A stretch of DNA of 18,509 nt from JBQKLI01 sp012798975 (GCF_052116305.1 NZ_JBQKLI010000026.1:1-18509), one strand, 5' to 3'; positions 8,111-15,704 are shown, numbered from the stretch's first letter. The notes: generated from the sequence alone by a model not told the origin. Translations and numbers: made by a program.

Positions 8111-8256
8111 AAATAAAGTGGAGTTTGGATAATCGTGCGCTCATCTTTATCTGTAATAGTTTCATGAGTAATAAGAATAAATTCTTGACCAATCTTAGTT
8201 GCCAACTTCTTAGCAATATGTTCGGTATTTCCCGTACCAGAAAAATAATAGATCAT
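8044..8256 (-). pseudogene. Flavodoxin-like protein, N-terminal part, frameshifted
   Basis: The protein opens with YYFSGTGNTEHIAKKL, the phosphate-binding SGTGNT loop of flavodoxins, as in small flavodoxins and EFR1-type flavodoxin-ferredoxin proteins of Bacillota. A GGAGG site lies 10 bases before the ATG at 8256. The frame ends after 70 residues, but the downstream flavodoxin sequence continues in a second frame from about 8075, so a single-base frameshift has broken the gene near 8050-8080. Flavodoxins usually need about 140-150 residues. It probably came in with erm as passenger DNA. A true gene using programmed frameshifting is unlikely because the 3' half is also chimeric. Confidence 0.8.
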
Positions 8257-8456
8257 TTATATCTATCCTCCATTTTATTACCTTAAAATCTTCTTATAAA
8301 CTTGTAGTAACAGTTTACGTCATAATATATACTATTATTCTATAGCTAATTAGATTTAAATTATATAGATTTATTGAAAATTTGGTTAATATTTACAAAT
8401 AAAATCAAAAAATATTTCCGATATAATATGTAAAAATAAGTGCTTCTAGGCATTAA
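8257..8456. other. Intergenic AT-rich spacer
   Basis: I see no gene here. The stretch lies between the flavodoxin remnant's start and the recombinase terminator. It could hold a promoter for the flavodoxin remnant, but no convincing -35/-10 pair was found. Confidence 0.5.
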
Positions 8457-8484
8457 AAGAGGGCAACTGTTATGTCACCCTCTT
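8457..8484 (-). terminator. Terminator of the recombinase operon
   Basis: AAGAGGG (8457-8463) pairs with CCCTCTT (8478-8484). On the minus strand the stem is followed by TTTTAAT. It lies 5 bp past the last recombinase stop codon. Confidence 0.82.
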
Positions 8485-8489
8485 CTAGC

Positions 8490-9896
8490 TTACTTCCATT
8501 CAATTTTTAGAATCTGATTTCCTCTAACTATGATTGATTTGATGTCCTTTTCCATCAGCTTTCTTGTTAACTTTTCTTCATGAATATTTGCTTGTTGAAC
8601 AACTTTCTTTGATTGTTCATTTTTCAAAGCATCAATTTCATCATCAAGTTTTTTCTTTTCCTCTATGAAATCAAGTCTTGTCATTTTTCCTAGTTTATAT
8701 TTCTCATAAGAAGCAAGCTTTTTAGATTCTAAATCTTGTATGAGAACATCAGAGTCAATTAGATACTTCTTCTGCTCTTGTATTTCAGAAGAAATATCAT
8801 ATTTAACTTTAATCGCTTCTAATACTAACGGTTCAACTTTATCAGCATTAGACCCTATTATCTTTACTCCATCATTCTTACAATAACGACATCTAAAATA
8901 TCTATGTTCTTTTACTGTGCCATCTTTCCTTTGTCTCTTTGATCTTGTCATTGCTAAAACATGACCACACTCAGGGCAATATAAAAACCCTTGTAATGGT
9001 GAGTGATTGTGCCATTTATAATCTGTATTCTTGTCCTTAAAACGCTTAGAAGCTTTTAACTCCTGAACCTCATCAAATACATCTTTAGATATTATTTCCT
9101 TATGATTATTAACGACTCTTCCCCAGTCTTCTTTAGGGAGATATTTACTCTTTTCTTTTGTTCCATTCACCAATGACTTATCCACTCTGCTATAGACATA
9201 AGTTCCCGTGTAAATTTCATCGGCCAGAATATCTACTACTGAAGAGAAGTTCCACGCTGGATTATCCTTTATTCCCGTATATCTTTTTGAGTAGTCCATT
9301 TTAGTTAACTGAAGCTTTCTTTGTGCAGGTGTAATTATCTCATGTTCATTGAGATAATCCTTAATCTTCCTTGTTGAGAGACCTTCTAAATAAAGCTCAT
9401 ATATTTTCTTTACTATCCAAGATGTCTCCTCATCAGGAATAATCTTGTATTTATCTTCGGGATCTTTCATATAGCCATAAGGTGGATTCCATGATTGAAT
9501 TTTTCCTTGCTCATTTAGAGTTTGCTTCACAGCTTTAACTTTGGCAGAAGCATCTTTTGCATAAAAGTCATACATAAGATTCTTAAATTGCACATCAAGT
9601 TCAACGCCATTTCCCAATTCTTTTGAACTATCGTAGCCATCATTAATCGCTATAAATCTGATACCAAGAAAGGGAAAGATATTCTCTAGATAATCACCTA
9701 AAGTAATGTAATCTCTTAGAAAACGAGACATATCCTTGACTATAATATTAGTAACTTGCCCTGACTTAACATCTTCTAGTAGCCTCTGATAGGACGGTCT
9801 ATTCTCATTTGTGCCTGAATAACCATCGTCAACATATTCAACCCTCTCTAAATGCTTTAATTCAGTATTTTGATTTAAATAGTCATTAAGGTACAT
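8490..9896 (-). CDS. Large serine recombinase 1 (lacks its catalytic N-terminus by frameshift)
   Basis: Large serine recombinases integrate and excise elements between short att sites. This 468-residue frame has most of the resolvase fold (VKDMSRFLRDY, about 54-63), the recombinase domain and a complete zinc ribbon (C307, C310, C336, C339), then a coiled-coil tail. It lacks the first strand with the catalytic serine. Those residues (YIRLSVED) are encoded just upstream in the overlapping fragment at 9905-9979, one base out of frame. Adding one A to the 7-A run at 9919-9925 restores a continuous protein through KKNESIISQR. The ATG at 9896 has no convincing ribosome binding site. The gene is therefore either a pseudogene, a product of slippage at the A run, or a sequencing error. 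It is the last gene of the recombinase operon. Confidence 0.88.
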   Translation of the reverse strand: MYLNDYLNQNTELKHLERVEYVDDGYSGTNENRPSYQRLLEDVKSGQVTNIIVKDMSRFLRDYITLGDYLENIFPFLGIRFIAINDGYDSSKELGNGVELDVQFKNLMYDFYAKDASAKVKAVKQTLNEQGKIQSWNPPYGYMKDPEDKYKIIPDEETSWIVKKIYELYLEGLSTRKIKDYLNEHEIITPAQRKLQLTKMDYSKRYTGIKDNPAWNFSSVVDILADEIYTGTYVYSRVDKSLVNGTKEKSKYLPKEDWGRVVNNHKEIISKDVFDEVQELKASKRFKDKNTDYKWHNHSPLQGFLYCPECGHVLAMTRSKRQRKDGTVKEHRYFRCRYCKNDGVKIIGSNADKVEPLVLEAIKVKYDISSEIQEQKKYLIDSDVLIQDLESKKLASYEKYKLGKMTRLDFIEEKKKLDDEIDALKNEQSKKVVQQANIHEEKLTRKLMEKDIKSIIVRGNQILKIEWK

Positions 9897-9904
9897 CCTT
9901 TGAC

Positions 9905-9979
9905 TTATAATGCTTTCGTTTTTTTAACTTTGATCTGGTCTTCAACAGAAAGCCTAATATAAAGTGCAATCTTACTCAT
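9905..9979 (-). pseudogene. N-terminal fragment of recombinase 1 with catalytic serine
   Basis: This 24-codon frame begins MSKIALYIRLSVEDQ, where S11 is the catalytic serine of the family. Its ATG overlaps the end of recombinase 2 by 8 bp, with a GGAGGAG site upstream, so it is the real start of recombinase 1. It runs into a stop just after the A7 tract. A -1 shift there joins it to the 8490-9896 frame. Confidence 0.88.
9919..9925 (-). repeat. 7-A homopolymer at the recombinase 1 frameshift
   Basis: On the coding strand GTT AAA AAA ACG reads into a stop. A -1 shift on the A run continues AAC GAA AGC into the intact recombinase. The tract is a plausible slippage or mutation site. Confidence 0.75.
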
Positions 9980-11633
9980 TGGTCTCCTCCTTTAGGCTCT
10001 CCATATTAAATTTATAAACCACTTCAAATTCATGTTTAGCGTAAACTATTACTTTTTCTACTAGGCTATCAATCAGTTCTGATGAAAGCTTTTCAAGTCC
10101 TTTTGCAGAAAAGATATCTTTAATCCACTTTAATGCCTTCCTTTTTTCTTTTTTTAGATTAGATATTTTGATTTCTTGAGCTTGCTTTTCTCGCTCTATC
10201 GTTTCTATATGCCCTTGAGTTACATCTCTTTCTAATAGATAAGTATTTCTATCTATTTTACCTAGACTATACTTCTCATAGCTTTTTTGAAGAGTAATTT
10301 CCTCTTTTTGAATCAGATCATCATACTCACTTAATTTGCTATTCCCTTCTTTCAAGACCTGGTCATACTTCAATCGAATTCTTTTACTGAAGCTAGTTTT
10401 GTTAGTAATTGATTGAATAGCTTTACTAATATCAGTAGCTATCCTCTTATCCAAATCTGCTTCCATAATAAACAAGGATTCTTTCTCGCCAATGCTTCCA
10501 TTGAATCTCTCATTTCGATAAAGATATTGTAATTGTCTTATCTTATGGCTACTAAAACGATATCTTCTATAGAGGTCTTCACCATCACAGGAAAATACTA
10601 AACCTTGAAACCTGTTTTTAGGTTCTCTTTTAAGGTTATGAGCCTTTGATGAAAATACAGACTCTGCTTTTCTTTGCTTACGCTGTGTTTGAATCTTTTC
10701 AAAATTCTCCCTAGAAATAATCGCCTCGTGAGTGTTCTGAACAACAATATAGTCTTTCTTTTCAGCACGTTTTTGTTTCTTTCCTTCTGCTAAAAATTGG
10801 GATTTAATTCCCTGAACCATATCACCAGCATAAGACTGATTGCTTAGCATTTTGCCCAAAGAACCAACATGCCATTGAGGATCATCGTCTATCCTATAGA
10901 TTCTCCCAGTTCTGTAATAGGTCATTGGAGTAGCATATCCCTTTTCATTAATATGTTTCGCTACTTCTAATTGACTTTTTCCTTCTAGAGTTAATGCAAA
11001 AATTTCTTCTACAATAAAGCGAACATTCTTATCTACTTCAAGCCTTTGTCCACCTTCTTCTTTGATTACCTTATAGCCATACGGTGGTACTGAACCAATA
11101 AAAAAACCGTTTTTAGCTCGATTCATTTTAGTAGTCTTTATCTTTACAGAAATATCCTTAGCGTACATATCGTTGATAATATTCTTGATTGTTACTTCAA
11201 AAGATTTTTTACTATCCATTTCCTTTATGGTATCCAAGTTGTCATTAACCGATATAAAACGAACTCCTAGAAAAGGAAAGACTTTATCAATAAGCCTACC
11301 CATTTCCAAATATTCACGACCAAGCCTTGAAAGGTCTTTAATGATGATACAGTTAATTTTTCGCTCCCTTATTGCTTGCATCATGTTTTGGAATTCTGGA
11401 CGATTAAAGTTCGTTCCCGAATACTCATAATCCGTATAAACTTCAACTACTTGTATATTTTCTTTTAAAGCATATTCTTGACAAGTCAAAGTTTGCGTTT
11501 CAATTGAAGATGACTTATCCCTCCAGCTCTCCGTTCTCTCATTTGAAAGCCTAGTATAGATACCAGCCCTATATTGAGTTCTATTGTTGGTAATTTCTTT
11601 CTTTTCTTCAAATCTTCTTGATGTTCTTGCCAT
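9972..11633 (-). CDS. Large serine recombinase 2 (degenerate zinc ribbon)
   Basis: This 553-residue protein has the resolvase domain with catalytic S30 (YTRLS), KDLSRLGREY around 99-108, a recombinase domain and a long C-terminal coiled coil. Where the zinc ribbon should give two CxxC pairs, only C349 remains (VFSCDGEDLY), and the second pair is replaced by YLYRNERF. The coiled coil and DNA-contacting domain are otherwise present. The zinc ribbon normally helps contact att DNA, so this protein may bind DNA differently or act as a non-catalytic or accessory partner. Its ATG overlaps the recombinase 3 stop as TAATG, with the GGAGGTGG site inside that gene's end. Its stop overlaps the next recombinase by 8 bp. 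The three genes are thus translationally coupled. Confidence 0.93.
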   Translation of the reverse strand: MARTSRRFEEKKEITNNRTQYRAGIYTRLSNERTESWRDKSSSIETQTLTCQEYALKENIQVVEVYTDYEYSGTNFNRPEFQNMMQAIRERKINCIIIKDLSRLGREYLEMGRLIDKVFPFLGVRFISVNDNLDTIKEMDSKKSFEVTIKNIINDMYAKDISVKIKTTKMNRAKNGFFIGSVPPYGYKVIKEEGGQRLEVDKNVRFIVEEIFALTLEGKSQLEVAKHINEKGYATPMTYYRTGRIYRIDDDPQWHVGSLGKMLSNQSYAGDMVQGIKSQFLAEGKKQKRAEKKDYIVVQNTHEAIISRENFEKIQTQRKQRKAESVFSSKAHNLKREPKNRFQGLVFSCDGEDLYRRYRFSSHKIRQLQYLYRNERFNGSIGEKESLFIMEADLDKRIATDISKAIQSITNKTSFSKRIRLKYDQVLKEGNSKLSEYDDLIQKEEITLQKSYEKYSLGKIDRNTYLLERDVTQGHIETIEREKQAQEIKISNLKKEKRKALKWIKDIFSAKGLEKLSSELIDSLVEKVIVYAKHEFEVVYKFNMESLKEETNE

Positions 11634-13300
11634 TACATACCACCTCCTACTGAAACATATCTAGGAGTTGGATCGATTTTTGAATAAGCTTGGTGGAGAG
11701 AGATAGGCTTAGCCAATTTCTTAGCATTTGTGGCTTTATTCTTATCCGCCAATTTTTCAAGTAGATTGACTGTATCAATGTTATTAAAGACAAAATTAAT
11801 TTGCCTATCCTCTAATACTTCTACCTTATCGATAAAAGTGATGAGCATAGCTCTTGTTACTTCATCTAATTCTTTAGAAGGAATAACGTTAGAAATAAAG
11901 CTTTCTTTATCCTTTAAGCGTTTCTCAAGCTCTTTTACAACTTCTTGTTTTGTCGTAATTTGCTCTTCGATTTGCTTGATCTTAAAAAGATAATTTCTGC
12001 GATAGCGTTCAAACTCTTCGCTTGTGATTAGCTCATCTTCTAAATCTAAATAAAGAGACTTTCTTAAACGCTCATACTTAGCCTTCTCATTTTCTAAAAA
12101 GCTAAAGTCTGCATTAATGGTGATGTCCTTTAAATCCAGTCTTGAAATCTTTTCTAATACATTTCTGTATCTTCCAAGATAATGGTTCAAGGAGTCTTTC
12201 ACTTGAAGTTTAATTTCATCTTCTTTAATACTGTGCCTGCTACAATCACCTGTTCGGTTGTAATTAGAGCAGATGTAGTAGATGTTAACCCCTTTTTTCG
12301 TTTTTACTGTCCTTCTTACTAGGGCACTTCCACAATCAGCACAATATAACATCCCAGCAAATAGGCTTGGCTTATCCTTGGACGTTTGCAAATCTCTTGC
12401 TAGCATTTTATTAGCAAGGGCAAAGGTCGATTTACTGATAATTTCCTCATGAGCATCATCAATAACAACCCAATCATCTTCATGCACGTCTATTTCCTTC
12501 TTGGACTTATAGTTGAGCTTCATAGTTTTACCTTGCTCTAATACACCAGTATAGACTTTGTTTTCGATGATACGGTTAATCATCTTGGCATCCCACTTAC
12601 CGTCTTTAATAATAAAGCCAGTGGCATGCTTCTTACCTTTATTTTCTTTATGTTTTGCTGGAGTTGTCGCACCAATATTATTTAGAAAATCAGCAATGGC
12701 TTTAGAAGAATAACCTTCAATCTTCATTTGAAAAATTCTTTTGATTATATGAGATACTTCTTCATCTACTACCAATTGATGTTTATCAGCCACGCTTTTC
12801 TTGTAACCAAAAGGAGCGAAAGCACCGATGAATTCACCGTTCTTTCGCTTAACATCTTTTGCAGATTTTACTTTCATGGAAATATCTCGACAATAACTGT
12901 CATTAATGAAATTTCTAATAGGTAGAATTAAATGAGTGTCGCTCATATCTGCATTTTCACTATCATAGCTATCATTTACAGAAATAAAGCGAACACCTTT
13001 TTCAGGAAATATTTTTTGAAGATATTTTCCAGACTCAATATAATCACGACCAAAACGAGAAAGGTCTTTTACGATAATCGTAGAAAACTTCCCTTCCTCT
13101 AAATCTTGAATCATTTTCTTGAAATCTGGACGCTCAAAATTAGAACCACTATAACCATCATCTACATATTCGTAGGCAATTTTTAAGCCGTTCACCTTGG
13201 CGTAAGTTTGAATAATTTGTCTTTGATTGGAAATTGAATTGCTTTCCATGCTGTCTCCGTCTTCTCTTGATAGACGAAGATACATACATGCTGTAGTCAT
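11633..13300 (-). CDS. Large serine recombinase 3 (complete)
   Basis: This 555-residue protein is the only one of the three with every expected feature. It has catalytic S11 (YLRLSRED), SRFGRDY with R82 and R85, a recombinase domain, and zinc-ribbon cysteines C320, C323, C344 and C353. A coiled-coil region follows and then a C-terminal extension. Length fits the TndX/TnpX/CcrA-like group. The ATG at 13300 has a GAGGAGG site 7 bases upstream. It is first in the three-gene operon. If one recombinase suffices for integration and excision, this is the likeliest. TnpX-like elements often use one enzyme, while multi-recombinase elements may need several; which applies here cannot be told. Confidence 0.95.
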   Translation of the reverse strand: MTTACMYLRLSREDGDSMESNSISNQRQIIQTYAKVNGLKIAYEYVDDGYSGSNFERPDFKKMIQDLEEGKFSTIIVKDLSRFGRDYIESGKYLQKIFPEKGVRFISVNDSYDSENADMSDTHLILPIRNFINDSYCRDISMKVKSAKDVKRKNGEFIGAFAPFGYKKSVADKHQLVVDEEVSHIIKRIFQMKIEGYSSKAIADFLNNIGATTPAKHKENKGKKHATGFIIKDGKWDAKMINRIIENKVYTGVLEQGKTMKLNYKSKKEIDVHEDDWVVIDDAHEEIISKSTFALANKMLARDLQTSKDKPSLFAGMLYCADCGSALVRRTVKTKKGVNIYYICSNYNRTGDCSRHSIKEDEIKLQVKDSLNHYLGRYRNVLEKISRLDLKDITINADFSFLENEKAKYERLRKSLYLDLEDELITSEEFERYRRNYLFKIKQIEEQITTKQEVVKELEKRLKDKESFISNVIPSKELDEVTRAMLITFIDKVEVLEDRQINFVFNNIDTVNLLEKLADKNKATNAKKLAKPISLHQAYSKIDPTPRYVSVGGGM

Positions 13301-13390
13301 TGAGATTCCTCCTCATTATTATTTCGGCAAATAGTAACGAGTGAATCTCTACTGCTTATATTCTATCTCATCTTCTATGAAATGTCAGCT

Positions 13391-13555
13391 TTAAATTGTA
13401 ATGCTTGGACATAAGAAGAGTTCCAGAATTTCTAAAAGGTCAACTTTTGAGTCCCTTTTAACCTCAATTGTATAAGGCTTCTCTTTCGTATCTATTTGCT
13501 TTACATAGTCCTTATTTTTTCTTTCTATTCTTTTATCTATGTTTTTTTCATTCAT
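13391..13555 (-). CDS. Small protein of unknown function before the recombinases (54 aa)
   Basis: I do not recognise this protein. It is 54 residues, with a charged, basic N-terminal half (IDKRIERKNKDYVKQI) and a hydrophobic, leucine-rich end (LLEILELFLC). The start at 13555 is chosen for the GAGAGG site 9 bases upstream; a GTG at 13633 would add 26 odd residues without a good site. It lies 90 bp upstream of recombinase 3 on the same strand and may share its transcript. Small proteins in this position can be recombination directionality factors, but nothing here proves that. Confidence 0.6.
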   Translation of the reverse strand: MNEKNIDKRIERKNKDYVKQIDTKEKPYTIEVKRDSKVDLLEILELFLCPSITI

Positions 13556-13645
13556 AGTTTTGTCCTCTCTTAAAATAAAATTTAGTTTTATGACATAAAC
13601 GAGTGCAATGGAATTGCTACATAGGCATCTCACCTCTGCCCCTGT

Positions 13646-13717
13646 TCAAGATGGGCCAGCGTCAACTTTAGAAGTATCATTATCACCATTTAATTCATCG
13701 CTTAAGATTTCCAGGTC
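13646..13717 (-). pseudogene. Possible degraded coding remnant
   Basis: On the minus strand 23 codons (LEILSDELNGDNDTSKVDA in the middle) read like natural protein and end at a TGA, but no start codon or ribosome binding site precedes them and a stop lies just upstream. It may be the tail of a decayed small gene. No homologue is known to me. Confidence 0.3.
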
Positions 13718-13914
13718 TTAATTAAACTCATCTATTTATCGCTCGCTTCCTTCTATCCTTAGAATTTTCTAGTATTCATTTGAACCGATTTCTCAGCAGG
13801 AAGGTCTAGGCGTAAATAAGCTTGTGCTCCTTAAATGGATAACGTCTCGTCTTGGTCTATTCACTTGTCAAGGATCAATGTTTATGTCAAACATGAGAGG
13901 TCATTTCTTAGTTG
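13718..13914. other. Non-coding spacer between sigma-like gene and recombinase operon
   Basis: No gene is seen. Two TTGACA-like boxes occur on the minus strand near 13866 and 13886, but neither has a good TATAAT at 16-18 bp. A promoter for the recombinase operon is expected here or in 13301-13390 and remains unlocated. Confidence 0.4.
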
Positions 13915-13935
13915 CTTGTTTTGGTACAAAACAAG
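13915..13935. promoter_or_regulatory. Perfect 9-bp dyad CTTGTTTTG-GTA-CAAAACAAG
   Basis: CTTGTTTTG (13915-13923) and CAAAACAAG (13927-13935) form a perfect inverted repeat with a 3-base loop, adjoining the terminator at 13934-13977. It could be a regulator binding site or a second terminator-like hairpin on the minus-strand transcript. Confidence 0.5.
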
Positions 13936-13977
13936 GGACAAATTCCCCCTCACCTTATAGAGTGAAAATTCGTCCCT
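13934..13977 (-). terminator. Hairpin terminator after the sigma-like gene
   Basis: AGGGACAAATT (13934-13944) pairs with AATTCGTCCCT (13967-13977) with one G-U pair, and the loop adds CTCACC/AGTG pairing. On the minus strand the stem is followed by TTGTTTTG, a modest T-rich tail. It lies 16 bp past the sigma-like gene's stop. Confidence 0.68.
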
Positions 13978-13992
13978 CTTGAACCACTTTTT

Positions 13993-14406
13993 TTATATGT
14001 TTTCTAAAACTTCTTTTAATTTCTTTAGTATCTTATTTCTTCTTCTAATTAAATTTGTCTGTGGCAATCCAAATCTATTAGCCACTACTCTTGTAGTTTC
14101 TTCCCGAAAATACAAAGCATTAATAATTTCTCTTTCTTCATCATTTAGTTCAGACAAGGCAGTATTTAAAGCTTCAATGGCTTCTTTCGTCTCGACTAGC
14201 TTTTCAACATCAACACTTTTATCTGCCAAGTTGTCTACAAAATTTCCATCATGATCTACGTCAGAGAAAAAGAGCAACTTGTTTTGCCTATCAAGTCGCT
14301 CTAAATAATTCTCTCTATTCGTATGTTGCCAATAAGCCAGATATACTTCCTTACTTACCATCACCTTGTCACCATTTACAAAAATAAAATATTCTTTCTT
14401 TACCAT
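13993..14406 (-). CDS. Sigma-70 region 4-like regulator
   Basis: This 137-residue protein ends in a helix-turn-helix (about 103-125, TRVVANRFGLPQTNLIRRRN) preceded by ALSELNDEEREIINALYF, the layout of sigma-70 region 4 and of Tn916 Orf7-type regulators. It has no core-binding region 2, so it is probably an activator-like or accessory sigma-like protein that works inside the element. The start has an AAGGAGG site 8 bases upstream. A terminator follows. It lies downstream of a DUF1492/ArpU-like gene on the same strand, in the module that commonly drives late or transfer genes in phages and ICEs. Confidence 0.8.
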   Translation of the reverse strand: MVKKEYFIFVNGDKVMVSKEVYLAYWQHTNRENYLERLDRQNKLLFFSDVDHDGNFVDNLADKSVDVEKLVETKEAIEALNTALSELNDEEREIINALYFREETTRVVANRFGLPQTNLIRRRNKILKKLKEVLENI

Positions 14407-14510
14407 TAAAAAAACCTCCTTAAATTTCTTTTTGTGTTTTGAAATTCAAGGAGGCTGGTGGAGCTCTTGCTTTATTCATTTGTTTTCACCTAATTTTGGG
14501 AATAAAAAAA

Positions 14511-14530
14511 GCCACGAAGTAATCCGTGGC
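14511..14530 (-). terminator. Terminator after the ArpU-like gene
   Basis: GCCACG (14511-14516) pairs with CGTGGC (14525-14530), 8-base loop, and the minus strand continues with seven Ts. It separates the ArpU-like gene from the sigma-like gene. Confidence 0.85.
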
Positions 14531-14545
14531 CATTCCATAATATTT

Positions 14546-14562
14546 AAGGCAAAACTTGCCTT
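14546..14562. repeat. Hairpin AAGGCAA/TTGCCTT
   Basis: A perfect 7-bp inverted repeat with a 3-base loop lies next to the terminator at 14511-14530. It may be part of the termination region or a regulator site. Confidence 0.5.
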
Positions 14563-14574
14563 ATGATATTAGAT

Positions 14575-14649
14575 TAAATTAGATGAAGTCCCATTACAGT
14601 AGCAACTAAGTTCCAAGCTCGTCCCAAGTTTGTCCCATTATAGTCTCAA
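14575..14649 (-). other. Degenerate GGGAC-repeat region after the ArpU-like gene
   Basis: Past the TGA stop of the ArpU-like gene the same frame reads LRL, stop, then WDKLGTSLEL and an NGTSS repeat-like stretch. The GGGAC unit recurs three times. It resembles a decayed C-terminal extension, but this is uncertain. Confidence 0.35.
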
Positions 14650-15198
14650 TCAAGTCTCATAAGGTTGAGCCATCTCAGCTACCATAGGCAGTTCCTGTAT
14701 GGCTTGTAATGCTTCAATGGCATCTGGCAAGGCATATCCAAAAAGCATATTCCCAAAAGCTTCTGTCGCCTTATTTAAATATCTAAAATAAGTTGATCTG
14801 CTCATATTATGAACAGACAATAATTGCTCACAGGTTCTGGCTTCCTGCGTAAAGTATCTTCGTCTTAAAATCTCAGCATAAAGTTCCCCATCATTTGGAT
14901 ATCTACTAAGTCTCTCTAAAGATAAATCCATAAGTTCTAATAAAGATAAGCTCACATTGATATCGATTAAGCTTTCTTCTAATTTTCTTACATCAATATC
15001 TGTATCTACCTCTAAAAAACTAATGACTAAATCTTCCAAGTGTTGTCTTCTACTTGCATAAACTTCTTGGTCTTTCATTTGAATTCGATCCTGAACATGA
15101 AAGCTTACTTTCCTATAAAGTTTGAGTAGTAATTTCGCATTATGCTTATAGGATTCGTATGAATCTCTTGTACCTGTATTTTCTGTAATTATTTTCAA
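14650..15198 (-). CDS. ArpU/RinA-like (DUF1492-type) transcriptional regulator
   Basis: This 182-residue protein is mostly helical and ends in a helix-turn-helix (about 121-148, CEQLLSVHNMSRSTYFRYLNKA) like sigma region 4 and the phage late-gene activators ArpU/RinA. A central paired-helix region with a conserved LERLSRYPNDGELYAEIL segment precedes it. The TTG at 15198 is the start because a GAGGTGG site lies 4 bases away and no ATG in frame does better. It is 23 bp after the stop of the unknown protein at 15222 on the same strand, so the two are probably cotranscribed. Such proteins turn on transfer or late genes; the target here is not known. Confidence 0.72.
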   Translation of the reverse strand: MKIITENTGTRDSYESYKHNAKLLLKLYRKVSFHVQDRIQMKDQEVYASRRQHLEDLVISFLEVDTDIDVRKLEESLIDINVSLSLLELMDLSLERLSRYPNDGELYAEILRRRYFTQEARTCEQLLSVHNMSRSTYFRYLNKATEAFGNMLFGYALPDAIEALQAIQELPMVAEMAQPYET

Positions 15199-15221
15199 TT
15201 TTCCACCTCATATTTGCACCT

Positions 15222-15530
15222 TCAGTAAATTTTTATGAACATCACTAATCGTCCAACAAAATCTTTATCTTTGCTAGAAAGAGCCTTTGTAATTCTATAT
15301 CCGCTTTCTATTACTCTGCTATCCTTGATTACAATGTAATCATTCTTCTTGTATTTTGCTTTTTTATCTATAAAAATGATGCTGTTGTTGGCGATATCAT
15401 GAGGAAGCACACCATCCTCCTCACTTGCGATTGAACAAAAAACATCATCAAATAACATAATTCCTGTAACGCCAACTAGTTCATCAAGAATCATTGGCTC
15501 ATAGTTTTCTCTTATAAATTCCGCCTTCAA
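15222..15530 (-). CDS. Small unknown protein with faint S24-repressor-like layout (102 aa)
   Basis: I do not recognise this family. It is 102 residues, mostly alternating strands, with IIFIDKKAKYKKNDYIVIKD resembling the beta strands of the S24/LexA C-terminal domain. It has no clear catalytic Ser/Lys pair, so any S24 link is only structural guesswork. The TTG at 15530 has an AGGAGG site 5 bases upstream. It is the first gene of the leftward operon and lies divergently from the ImmR-like repressor, so it is probably repressed by it. Confidence 0.55.
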   Translation of the reverse strand: MKAEFIRENYEPMILDELVGVTGIMLFDDVFCSIASEEDGVLPHDIANNSIIFIDKKAKYKKNDYIVIKDSRVIESGYRITKALSSKDKDFVGRLVMFIKIY

Positions 15531-15569
15531 TGTATCCTCCTGTTTTTAATTTCTTTCTATATATTCTGA

Positions 15570-15598
15570 TTGACATAATATGACTTTCAAAGTAAAAT
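15570..15598 (+). promoter_or_regulatory. Promoter of the immR-like repressor
   Basis: A perfect TTGACA (15570-15575) is followed after 17 bp by TAAAAT (15593-15598). It would transcribe the repressor and protease genes rightward. Confidence 0.85.
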
Positions 15599-15630
15599 AT
15601 AGACATTGATTGTCTTGTTTTATATTAACT

Positions 15631-15649
15631 TAAGCCACTTAATGGCTTA
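15631..15649. promoter_or_regulatory. Candidate operator between divergent genes
   Basis: TAAGCCA (15631-15637) and TGGCTTA (15643-15649) form a perfect inverted repeat with a 5-base centre, 56 bp before the repressor start. Repressors of the ImmR type often bind dyads in such divergent regions. Binding here is inferred. Confidence 0.55.
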
Positions 15650-15704
15650 TTTCAATACCATTTTAAACTTTTAAGACTTTCAATGGCATAAAGGAGGATA
15701 TGAA

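Noticed and set aside
13979..14254. Plus-strand 91-codon open frame
   Set aside because: It lies opposite the sigma-like gene, which has a strong ribosome binding site and a recognisable domain.
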